A stretch of 35,560 bases of DNA from Candidatus Paceibacterota bacterium (GTDB lineage: Bacteria > Patescibacteriota > Minisyncoccia > Minisyncoccales > RBG-13-42-11). A program made the translations under genes and the position numbers. Below the pieces are notes generated by a model, which worked only from the letters and a program-made list of their open reading frames with translations, did no database searches and was not told the origin of the DNA. Location of the stretch: the NCBI GenBank assembly GCA_016782605.1, contig JADHYE010000005.1, forward strand, positions 1-35,560. Reading direction: 5' to 3'. The first letter of the stretch is position 1; every line of letters starts with the position of its first letter. Of the stretch, positions 13,681-20,029 are shown in pieces.

Positions 13681-14618
13681 AAATTGCAATAACAGGGGGG
13701 AAAGGCGGGGTGGGAAAATCAATGGTGGCGACTTCTCTGGCGGTTGAATTCGCAAGACGAAATAAAACGATGTTAGTGGATGCAGATGCCGAATGCCCAA
13801 ATGACCACCTTTTACTTTCCGTAAAAAGAAAAAAATCTATTACTGTTTATCAACCGATTCCAAAATGGGATTTTAAGAAATGCACAAAATGCGGCAAATG
13901 CGCTTCTGTTTGCAAGCAAAACGCCATTGTTTCTGTTAAAGGGAAATTTCCTGCTTTTGTCAAAGATGTTTGTATTGGTTGCAAGGCCTGTATTGTTGCC
14001 TGTCCGACCGGCGCAATAACGGAAACTAAAAAAGAAATCGGCACAATTTATACGGGAAAATATAATGTTTACCCCGTTAGAAATCGGATTTCTAATGGGG
14101 TCAATTTGGTTTCGGGCGAGCTTAAATTGGGAGAACTTGCTTCTGGCGAAGTGGTAGCTGAAGTAAGGAAATATTCCGATAAGATTAATAAAAAGATGAA
14201 AGCCGAAGTAATTGTTATCGATTCCTCACCGGGAATCGGCTGCCCCGTCATTGCTTCTTTGGTCGGCACTGATTATATCATCGGGGTAACCGAACCAACA
14301 CCGTCCGCCCTTTTTGATTTAAAAAGGGTTTTATACCTTGCCGATCATTTCAAGATTAAACATGGAATTGTTATTAATAAATTTGATCTCTCAAAAGATT
14401 TTTATAAAAAGATAGAAAAATTTGCCAAAATGAATAAAATTCCAATTTTGGGAAAAATCCCTTACAGAAAAGATTTTGTTGAATCAACGATAAAAATGAA
14501 GCCCGTGGTTGAAATAAATCCAAAATATAGAAAATTATTCAAAGAAATTATTAATAAAATAAATAAAGAATTAGTCGATGAAGCTAAAGCTTCATCTCCA
14601 CCTTCGTTTGCTCAATGA
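13677..14618 (+). CDS. MinD/Mrp-family P-loop ATPase with inserted 2[4Fe-4S] ferredoxin domain
   Basis: 313 residues. Deviant Walker A GGKGGVGKS at 7-15, switch I-like VDADAECPN at 34-42, Walker B-like VIVIDSSPGIGCP at 178-190. A ferredoxin domain is inserted at about 65-115 with cysteines 69, 72, 75, 79 and 99, 102, 105, 109, enough for two [4Fe-4S] clusters. This is the MinD-ferredoxin ATPase type found with NifX-like proteins; Mrp/Nbp35 relatives carry Fe-S clusters. Residues 131-142 (VYPVRNRISNGV) are encoded by a palindromic element read in frame between the ferredoxin part and the next strand. The C-terminal EAKASSPPSFAQ comes from another element. Clusters with such ATPases often have two; only one is present here. 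Confidence 0.88.
   Translation: MKIAITGGKGGVGKSMVATSLAVEFARRNKTMLVDADAECPNDHLLLSVKRKKSITVYQPIPKWDFKKCTKCGKCASVCKQNAIVSVKGKFPAFVKDVCIGCKACIVACPTGAITETKKEIGTIYTGKYNVYPVRNRISNGVNLVSGELKLGELASGEVVAEVRKYSDKINKKMKAEVIVIDSSPGIGCPVIASLVGTDYIIGVTEPTPSALFDLKRVLYLADHFKIKHGIVINKFDLSKDFYKKIEKFAKMNKIPILGKIPYRKDFVESTIKMKPVVEINPKYRKLFKEIINKINKELVDEAKASSPPSFAQ
14071..14101 (+). repeat. Palindromic element family (a), in frame inside the MinD-family gene
   Basis: ACCCCGTTAGAAAT, loop CGG, ATTTCTAATGGGGT: a 14-bp stem with one G-T pair. Read in frame as YPVRNRISNGV. The same arms occur at the murC start (21646-21727) and before murL (31403-31535). The site lies in a region of variable length between the Fe-S domain and the rest of the ATPase, where an insertion would be tolerated. 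Confidence 0.85.
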
Positions 14619-14638
14619 AATATTTATTTCATTTCGAC
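14577..14638 (+). repeat. Double-hairpin element family (d), diverged copy over the MinD gene end
   Basis: GATGAAGC-TAAA-GCTTCATC (perfect 8 bp), then TCCACCTTCG, then ATGAAAT-ATTT-ATTTCAT (perfect 7 bp). Same order as the copies at 27417, 27475 and 27905 (hairpin, TTCACCTTCG, hairpin), but with different arm sequences. It supplies the last codons and stop of the ATPase gene. A further hairpin, GATGAGAT/ATCTCATC, lies at 14670-14687. Confidence 0.55.
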
Positions 14639-14712
14639 GTTCGATTGATAAATATAAATTGAGACAAGAGATGAGATTTATCTCATCGAACTAATAAATT
14701 AAAACTCGGTAA

Positions 14713-15762
14713 ATGAAGGAAAAAGTTGCTATTATCTCAATACTGGCGAACGCAATCTTAGCTGGAGGAAAAATCGCTGTCGGTGTGTTTTCGAGTTCGG
14801 CCGCTATTTTAGCAGAGGGAGTTCATTCTTTTATGGATATTTTCTCCTCGGCAGTTGGTTATATTGGAATCAAAATATCTAAAAAACCAGAAGACCAAAA
14901 ACATCCCTATGGCCATTATAAATTTGAGGTTTTAAGCGGCACAATTATTACTATAATTCTTTTAGCGACAGGCTTGGGAATTATTTACGAGGCCTATCAA
15001 AGTTTTCTTGACCCTGAAAAAATTAAAGTCAGCTATTTAGCTTTCGGAATAATGATATTTTCAGCAGCTGTCAATGAAATAATGGCCAGAGTAAAAATTC
15101 ATTTTGGTAAAAAAGAGAACTCCATCAGCTTGCTTTCAGACGGATTTCATTCAAGGGTTGATGTTTATGCTTCGCTGGCTGTTCTCGCTGGTTTGTTTCT
15201 GACAAAATACTGGATTTATACTGATTCCTTGTTAGCTTTTTTGATTGGCGCTTATATCATTAAAAAATCTTTTTCTTTGGGAAAAGAAGCAGTCGATTCT
15301 TTGCTTGACGTTTCAGCCGGTGAAGAAATTGAGGAAAAGATAAAAACAATCGCTAAAACGCAGAATATCGAAATTTCTTCTTTAAAGACCCAAAAAAAAG
15401 GTTCGGCTGTTACTGCCAATTTGGAAATAAAACTGCCGAGCAATTTAAAGGTAGAAGAGGCAACTAAAATTTCCAACAGCTTAAGAGAAAAACTTATAAA
15501 AGCAATAGAAAGTCTTCAGTATGTCGCCATTCAAATCACAAGTCACGAAGTAGAAACGGGATTTTATAAACCAGAATTCGGCAGGAGTTTTGGTTGGCAA
15601 AGAAAAGGCAAATTTAGAGGAAAGATTGAAGAGGCGAAAGGAGAAGGGCCGGGCGGCTATTGTACCTGCTCGAAATGCGGTTATAAAACCCTTCACGAAC
15701 GCGGCGTCCCTTGTTCGACGCTTGAATGTCCAAAATGTAAAATTAACTTAGTTAGAAAATAA
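14713..15762 (+). CDS. CDF family cation transporter with C-terminal zinc ribbon
   Basis: 349-residue membrane protein. The cation diffusion facilitator domain covers about 1-290: five or six helices, metal-site motif HSFMDIFSS (HxxxD, near residue 38-42) and its partner SDGFHSRVDV (near 143-152), then a cytoplasmic ferredoxin-like domain. CDF proteins export Zn, Fe, Mn or other divalent metals by proton antiport. The extra C-terminal part is a basic linker plus zinc ribbon: CTCSKCGYK...RGVPCSTLECPKC. Fusion to a ribbon is not usual for CDFs and fits the metal/Fe-S theme of the operon. The DUF134 gene follows one base after the stop. The exported metal cannot be told from sequence. Confidence 0.87.
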   Translation: MKEKVAIISILANAILAGGKIAVGVFSSSAAILAEGVHSFMDIFSSAVGYIGIKISKKPEDQKHPYGHYKFEVLSGTIITIILLATGLGIIYEAYQSFLDPEKIKVSYLAFGIMIFSAAVNEIMARVKIHFGKKENSISLLSDGFHSRVDVYASLAVLAGLFLTKYWIYTDSLLAFLIGAYIIKKSFSLGKEAVDSLLDVSAGEEIEEKIKTIAKTQNIEISSLKTQKKGSAVTANLEIKLPSNLKVEEATKISNSLREKLIKAIESLQYVAIQITSHEVETGFYKPEFGRSFGWQRKGKFRGKIEEAKGEGPGGYCTCSKCGYKTLHERGVPCSTLECPKCKINLVRK

Positions 15763-15763
15763 T

Positions 15764-16045
15764 ATGACAAGACCAATAAAACCAAGAAGAGTGTTATTTG
15801 ACCCAGATGTGGTGTATTTTAAACCGAGAGCGGTGCCTTTATCCATGCTGAATGAGGTTGATTTAAACATAGACGAACTGGAGGCATTGCGGCTTTGCGA
15901 TTTTAAAAACCTAGACCAAGCTGAAGCGGCAAAAAGAATGAAAATTTCTCAAAGCACACTTCAACGAACTTTAACATCAGCCCACCAAAAAATCGCTGAA
16001 GCCCTAATTGAGGGCAAGGCGATAAAGATAATAAAAGAAAAATAA
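15764..16045 (+). CDS. DUF134 family DNA-binding protein
   Basis: 93-residue protein of the DUF134 family: MTRPIKPRRV...VYFKPRAVPLS, then NIDELEALRLCDFKNLDQAEAA and a sigma-70 region 4-like helix-turn-helix (AAKRMKISQSTLQRTLTSAHQKIAEAL). Family members are predicted DNA-binding proteins. It is the last gene of the DUF5320-NifX-NifX-MinD-CDF operon and the only clear regulator in it, so it may act on the inverted repeats around the operon promoter at 12605-12666. Start ATG directly after the CDF stop; no separate promoter. Family call firm, role inferred. Confidence 0.87.
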   Translation: MTRPIKPRRVLFDPDVVYFKPRAVPLSMLNEVDLNIDELEALRLCDFKNLDQAEAAKRMKISQSTLQRTLTSAHQKIAEALIEGKAIKIIKEK

Positions 16046-16076
16046 AGAAGAGAAAATACTAGAAATGATCAAAGAG

Positions 16077-16106
16077 AAAACGAGGCTTCTCAGTAAGTCT
16101 CGTTTT
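16077..16106. terminator. Bidirectional terminator between DUF134 and efp
   Basis: AAAACGAG...CTCGTTTT with inner CTT/AAG pairing. T-rich on the right, A-rich on the left, so it serves both converging operons. Confidence 0.75.
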
Positions 16107-16111
16107 AAATT

Positions 16112-16675
16112 TTATTCTACCCTTCTGACATATTCTCCCTTTTCCGTGTTGACTTCAATAATATCGTTGACTTTAACAAAAAGGGGGACATTGATTTCAG
16201 CTCCTGTTTCCAACTTTACTATCTTTGTTCCTCCCTGAGCTCTGTCTCCTTTAATTCCCGGGGGAGCTTCAATAACTTTCAATTGGACTTTTATCGGCAG
16301 GGAAACGTTGATTATTTTCGCTTTGAATTCCAGGCCCTCTACAATTTCGTTCGATTTTAGAAAAACAGCGCTCTCTCCAACAGCTTCTTCAACCAGGTCA
16401 AAACGCTTGGAAGAGTCTTTTTCGTGACAGAAAAAAAACTTGCCCTGATTGTGGTAAATGAATTTCACTTTGATTTTTTCAATTTCCGCTTCTTCAAGTT
16501 CTTCTCCAGCGTGAAAAGTTTTCGAAACTACACTACCGGTAATCAGATTTTTTATCTTTGTTTGGACAACCGAACCTCCTCTGCCTTTAAAAACTAAAGA
16601 AGAATCCAGCACTTCGTAGGGCTGGTTGTTTAAAATGAAATCTATTCCTTTTTTAAAATCGTTATGTGAGAGCAT
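16112..16675 (-). CDS. efp: Translation elongation factor P
   Basis: 187-residue three-domain protein that rescues ribosomes stalled at polyproline. KOW-like N-terminal domain with the tip loop FKGRGGSVVQTKIKN, then EELEEAEIEKIKVKFIYHNQGKFFF and the C-terminal signature VLIxAPxGIKGDRAQGGTKxVxLETG-like stretch (seen as APPGIKGDRAQGGTK). The tip residue at the modification position is Arg (KGRGG), not the Lys modified by EpmA. Arg tips are modified by EarP in some bacteria, but no EarP gene is in the window. Last gene of the leftward operon, one base after fmt. The function is secure. Confidence 0.95.
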   Translation of the reverse strand: MLSHNDFKKGIDFILNNQPYEVLDSSLVFKGRGGSVVQTKIKNLITGSVVSKTFHAGEELEEAEIEKIKVKFIYHNQGKFFFCHEKDSSKRFDLVEEAVGESAVFLKSNEIVEGLEFKAKIINVSLPIKVQLKVIEAPPGIKGDRAQGGTKIVKLETGAEINVPLFVKVNDIIEVNTEKGEYVRRVE

Positions 16676-16676
16676 G

Positions 16677-17639
16677 TTATTCTAGGGTTGAACCGGCAAA
16701 GTCGGAATGGCCCCGTAAAAATTCTTCTGCATTTGATTCTTTTTTACCTTCTATTTGCAGTTTTTCAATAACCAGAAAGTCTTCTTTGCACTGCACGCCT
16801 ATTTCGTTTTGAGGAACAACTAAAACCTTACCTATATCATATCTCTTTTGTTGGGATGATTTGTAAACTCTTGTTTTTAAAATCTTTATCTTTACTGTTT
16901 TGCCTTTATTCTGCCAGAAAGTATATGTGCCAGGCCAAAGAGAAAAAGCTCTTACTTTTCTTTCTATTTCTTCGACTGGTTTCTGCCAATCAACTTTTCC
17001 GTCTTCTTTTTTTAATATTTTAGTGTAGGTTGCTCTTTTCTCGTCTTGAGAATTGGGCTCTATTTCATTATTTATCCATTTTGGAATGATATTCAGTAAT
17101 AATTTTGCCCCTAAGTCAGCTGTTTTTTCAGTCAGTTGCTCTGCTGTTATTTCTTCTGATATAGAAAGCCTAGAAAGGGAAACTATCTTGCCGCTGTCTA
17201 GTTTTTCATCCATTAGCATTATGGTTACGCCTGCTTCTTCGTCTCCATTCAAGATTGCGTATTGGATAGGGGATGGACCTCGGTATTTTGGCAATAAAGA
17301 AGGATGAACGTTCAGAAAGCCAAAACTTGGAATCTCCAATATGTCCTTTGGAATTAGTTGGCTGTAGGCTGCAACAACTACCAAATCAGGCTTTAAGTTT
17401 TGGATTTCCGATTTAATGTCTTTAATATTTTCTGGCTGAGCTACTGGAATTTTATATTTCTCAGCTGTCATTTTCACTGGCGAAGGAGTAATAACTTGTT
17501 TTCTGCCGACTGGCTTGTCTAACGATGTGGCAACCAAAACCGGCTTGTATTCGCTTTGGCAAAGCTTATCTAAAATAATAGCGCCGAATTCTGGCGTCCC
17601 AATAAATACTATTTTTAGACCTCTTAACATATAAATCAC
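16677..17639 (-). CDS. fmt: Methionyl-tRNA formyltransferase
   Basis: Formylates initiator Met-tRNA using 10-formyl-THF; cytoplasmic. About 320 residues. Motifs: VFIGTPEFGA near the N-terminus, NVHPSLLPKYRGPSPIQYAI with catalytic Asn-x-His and SLLPKYRG (formyl-THF site) near 110-130, then the C-terminal OB-like domain beginning around 205. GTG at 17639 overlaps the upstream stop (GTGA), suggesting coupled translation; ATG at 17630 is an alternative start closer to the usual N-terminus. The neighbouring efp is another translation gene. Secure. Confidence 0.94.
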   Translation of the reverse strand: MIYMLRGLKIVFIGTPEFGAIILDKLCQSEYKPVLVATSLDKPVGRKQVITPSPVKMTAEKYKIPVAQPENIKDIKSEIQNLKPDLVVVAAYSQLIPKDILEIPSFGFLNVHPSLLPKYRGPSPIQYAILNGDEEAGVTIMLMDEKLDSGKIVSLSRLSISEEITAEQLTEKTADLGAKLLLNIIPKWINNEIEPNSQDEKRATYTKILKKEDGKVDWQKPVEEIERKVRAFSLWPGTYTFWQNKGKTVKIKILKTRVYKSSQQKRYDIGKVLVVPQNEIGVQCKEDFLVIEKLQIEGKKESNAEEFLRGHSDFAGSTLE

Positions 17640-18118
17640 TTAACAATACGCCACTCTATTTCTTCTTCTTTCCCGGCGAATTCCAGCCAGTCGTTCTCAG
17701 GAGAAATGACGTACCATTTTTTCTTGGATTCTGACCAAACCATCTGATTCCCTTGGAAATACGGCTTTTTGACTATTTCTTTCGGCTTCAATTTATCCAA
17801 TTCCAACCATTTTTTAAAAACCGTTTCAATGGCATAATCCAAACCTCTGGACCTTGCCCATTCAGCTACTTTGTTGATGGCGTTCTTTGCTTTTCTAGCA
17901 GAGCCTGCTAATTCTAAAAGCTGTTTTGCCGGCCTGGTAAATCTAGAATAGATTATCTTTTTCTTTTTGGCGTCTTTTTTAATCTGTTCCAGATTTAAGC
18001 CTTTGCTGTAGAAATAACAATTGACTATTTCCTGAATTTTTGTTTCTTCCCGCTGTTTTTTGCGCCGCTTCGGCGCATCCGCCGATGAGGTGGACTTTTT
18101 TTTTGACTTATCCTTCAT
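17636..18118 (-). CDS. Uncharacterised basic protein
   Basis: 160 residues, strongly basic and helical. N-terminus about 1-25 is low complexity and lysine/arginine rich; residues 9-19 (STSSADAPKRR) come from a palindromic element of family (b). The rest has a helical core (ARKAKNAINKVAEWARSRGLDYAIETVFKKWLEL) and a C-terminal part with QMVWSESKKKWYVISPENDWLEF. No family recognised. The charge suggests nucleic-acid binding, but no motif supports it. It overlaps the AMMECR1 gene by 11 bases upstream and fmt by 4 bases downstream, so it belongs to the same operon. Confidence 0.6.
   Translation of the reverse strand: MKDKSKKKSTSSADAPKRRKKQREETKIQEIVNCYFYSKGLNLEQIKKDAKKKKIIYSRFTRPAKQLLELAGSARKAKNAINKVAEWARSRGLDYAIETVFKKWLELDKLKPKEIVKKPYFQGNQMVWSESKKKWYVISPENDWLEFAGKEEEIEWRIVK
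18062..18093 (-). repeat. Palindromic element family (b), in the unknown basic gene
   Basis: On the plus strand: GCGCC-GCTTC-GGCGC, AT, CCGCC-GATGA-GGTGG: two adjacent hairpins, 32 bases. It matches the reverse complement of 18531-18562 at 30 of 32 positions. It is read in frame, but in the opposite orientation to the AMMECR1 copy. Confidence 0.85.
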
Positions 18119-18698
18119 ATTTTTCTGCTATAAAGCGATAAATGAATACTTCTTCTTTTTCGGGGTTGATGCCTGCTTTTTGGCAGGCAATGGAAAACTG
18201 CTCCTCTGGTACGTTGATTCCTTCCAAATCAGGCAGTAAAAGCCCTGTTTTGGAAGAAACATTGCCGTCAAACACCGGATCTTCATTAGGAAAGGCAAAA
18301 GGCGCTGTTTTTACAATTATACCAAATTTTTTAGGATTTAGCTCGTTAATATTCTCGATTAATTCAGGTTCGCTTAAGACGTAAATAGTGTATGAAAGAT
18401 AGGGGATGTCGTCTTTTTTGATAGGCTCAAACCGGTAATCTTCGGTAGCTGCGGCAATGGCGTTATTGATGATTTCTTCAGCTATATTTATTTTCGTGGG
18501 CAGATAAGTGCCGATGCAGCCTCTTAGTTCCCGCCTCATCGGCGGATGCGCCGAAGAGGCGCATTTTTCGATGGTAACGAAAACGCCTGCTCTTTTCTCT
18601 AAAAATTCTTTAGGCAGGTTTGTCGGAGGAGCAATGATTTTCCTTTCTATCAGATAATTTTCTACAGTTTGTTTGGCAAGTAAAACGTATTGGTTCAT
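18108..18698 (-). CDS. amrA: AMMECR1 domain protein (AmmeMemoRadiSam system protein A)
   Basis: 196-residue AMMECR1 protein. Family motif LRGCIGTYLP at 58-67, preceded by AGVFVTIEK, followed by NNAIAAATEDYRFEPI and YTIYVLSEPE. Human AMMECR1 is a disease gene of unknown biochemistry; prokaryotic members occur with Memo and a radical SAM enzyme, both encoded nearby. Between VTIEK and ELRGCIG lie about ten extra residues (CASSAHPPMR), encoded by palindromic element family (b); relatives usually have only a few residues (such as HKNG) there. The insertion sits directly before the most conserved motif. It overlaps the Memo gene by 4 bases. Confidence 0.88.
   Translation of the reverse strand: MNQYVLLAKQTVENYLIERKIIAPPTNLPKEFLEKRAGVFVTIEKCASSAHPPMRRELRGCIGTYLPTKINIAEEIINNAIAAATEDYRFEPIKKDDIPYLSYTIYVLSEPELIENINELNPKKFGIIVKTAPFAFPNEDPVFDGNVSSKTGLLLPDLEGINVPEEQFSIACQKAGINPEKEEVFIYRFIAEKYEG
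18531..18562 (+). repeat. Palindromic element family (b), in frame in AMMECR1
   Basis: Plus strand: CCGCC-TCATC-GGCGG, AT, GCGCC-GAAGA-GGCGC; two perfect 5-bp hairpins side by side. Inverted relative to the copy at 18062-18093. It encodes ASSAHPPMRR on the minus strand. Confidence 0.85.
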
Positions 18699-19351
18699 TT
18701 TAATTTAAAGTTTGCTACTAAATATCCAACGCCGAAAGGGAATTCATATGATAAGATTTCTGGCTGCCAAACTTGCCCTGAGGACATTCGGCTGAGCTCA
18801 GTCGAAGCCCTTGTCGAATTGGCTTCCAGCATGCCTAATAAAAAGCAGATGGATCTTAAGCCACATTCTCCGGCTTCCGGGTATTTGTTATCCAGTTTAA
18901 GAATATTTTCAATATCTTTCTTTTTTAAAGATTCAATCAGTTCTTTGTCGAATTTCCCGCCTTGAGGGTTTAATCCGTAAGGACCGTCTTCTTTTAAGCA
19001 ATGGGAAAGATCTCCTGAGGCAATTAAAGCGTATTTCTTGTCTTCTGCCAAATTCTTATATATTCTTTTTCCTTCGTTAAAATAGAATTCCGGGGATTCT
19101 GAACCAGTTAAAACCATATCAATCTTTCCCTGAAAGTTATTAGCCAGAAAGTAAAGAGGCACCTCAAACCCCCAATCAGGATGAGGAGAGGAAATGACAA
19201 TCTGCTGGGGATTTGTTTTTTTAAGTTCTTTTGATAAAACGTAAAGGCTTTCAATTGTTGTTTTAACTTTCTCTCTGTCTTCTTTTGAACCAACAGAAGG
19301 CAGGATTATCGGCGGGTGAGGGGATATGAAAGCTGAAACTATATTTGACAT
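18695..19351 (-). CDS. amrB: Memo/LigB-family protein (AmmeMemoRadiSam system protein B)
   Basis: 218 residues. The Memo/extradiol-dioxygenase (LigB) superfamily fold is indicated by ISPHPPIILP at the N-terminus, SSPHPDWG near 54-61, and ASGDLSHCL near 111-119, which carry the candidate metal-binding histidines and aspartate; the C-terminus SYEFPFGVGYLVANFKL is typical. The reaction is unknown; Memo binds metal in other organisms. First gene of the leftward operon. Residues about 177-194 (STRASTELSRMSSG) are encoded by a palindromic element and interrupt the junction between GMLEA and WQPEILSYE. Confidence 0.82.
   Translation of the reverse strand: MSNIVSAFISPHPPIILPSVGSKEDREKVKTTIESLYVLSKELKKTNPQQIVISSPHPDWGFEVPLYFLANNFQGKIDMVLTGSESPEFYFNEGKRIYKNLAEDKKYALIASGDLSHCLKEDGPYGLNPQGGKFDKELIESLKKKDIENILKLDNKYPEAGECGLRSICFLLGMLEANSTRASTELSRMSSGQVWQPEILSYEFPFGVGYLVANFKLK
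18787..18806 (+). repeat. Palindromic element family (c), in frame in the Memo gene
   Basis: TTCGGCTGAGCTCAGTCGAA, palindromic at 9 of 10 base pairs, with GGAC/GCCC-like flanks. Read on the minus strand as ASTELSRM. Only one copy is in the window, but the form (CTGAGCTCAG core with TTCG/CGAA ends) is that of a dispersed palindrome. Confidence 0.65.
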
Positions 19352-19423
19352 TTTGTTTTGGAAATATTAACTTCTAATAATACGTTATTTTGTACCTTAT
19401 TTTAATATATTGGAGGTATGTTG

Positions 19424-20017
19424 ATGCTGAAAATTCGAGATAAGGATAGACTTTTTGCAGAGAAAGTAACCTCGGTATTCAATCACTGTTCTGTCGCTTG
19501 TCTTTTTAGAGAGGACTACGGATGCAAAGATTGTCTCTTTTTCAATTTCGCCTTAGACCTAGAGGCAAATAATGCTTTATTCCTGACCCTGCAAGACCTT
19601 ATTAGCAGATTAGAAGAGCATTATGACCGCAAGCCTTCTCAGGCTGCCTTCCTCAAGTGTTGGGCATACAGCGTATTGGTGATTTATTCTGCAAACGGCG
19701 AAAAACTTCCATTCCTTAATCAGGAAATAGCCAACAAAATGATAAGAAAAGCTCAAGTCAATCCCACGAAATTTTTTAATCGGGCGAGAAGGAAACTTCT
19801 TAAAATGAACGCCCTATGGTTTGAAGAATTACGGAGAATGTGCCAAAGAGCTGATATCAATGGCTGTTTCTGGAACTCGATTGTTCTTTTCCTAGCTCTT
19901 TTGCTAAAAGCCAAGGAATGGGAAGAATTCTCGAAAAAAACAGAAGTACAGGAAACACCAGAAGAACTTCATCAGGCAATATTAACCCACCTTCGACAGG
20001 AAAGGAGAGCTTCATAG
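19424..20017 (+). CDS. Uncharacterised protein between the AmmeMemoRadiSam genes
   Basis: About 197 residues, soluble, mostly helical. The N-terminal part has a cysteine cluster (HCSVAC, then YGCKDCLFF near residues 24-40) that could bind zinc or a cluster; the middle and C-terminal parts are helical with many basic residues (KFFNRARRKLLKMNALWFEELRRMC). No family recognised. Start: GGAGG lies 7 bases before the ATG at 19424, whereas the ATG at 19418 would be only one base away, so 19424 is preferred. It is transcribed away from the Memo operon and towards the radical SAM gene, sharing a terminator with the latter. A functional link to that system is only positional. Confidence 0.6.
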   Translation: MLKIRDKDRLFAEKVTSVFNHCSVACLFREDYGCKDCLFFNFALDLEANNALFLTLQDLISRLEEHYDRKPSQAAFLKCWAYSVLVIYSANGEKLPFLNQEIANKMIRKAQVNPTKFFNRARRKLLKMNALWFEELRRMCQRADINGCFWNSIVLFLALLLKAKEWEEFSKKTEVQETPEELHQAILTHLRQERRAS

Positions 20018-20029
20018 CTCTCCTTTCCT
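19998..20029. terminator. Long perfect bidirectional terminator
   Basis: AGGAAAGGAGAGCT-TCAT-AGCTCTCCTTTCCT: 14 perfect base pairs with a 4-base loop, followed by ATTTT (and preceded on the other strand by AAAAT-type bases). It contains the end of the plus-strand gene and touches the stop codon of the minus-strand radical SAM gene. Confidence 0.85.

Noticed and set aside
12981-14618. Nitrogen fixation function for the NifX-like genes
   Set aside because: No nifHDK, nifE/N or radical SAM NifB is present; stand-alone members occur in non-fixing organisms.
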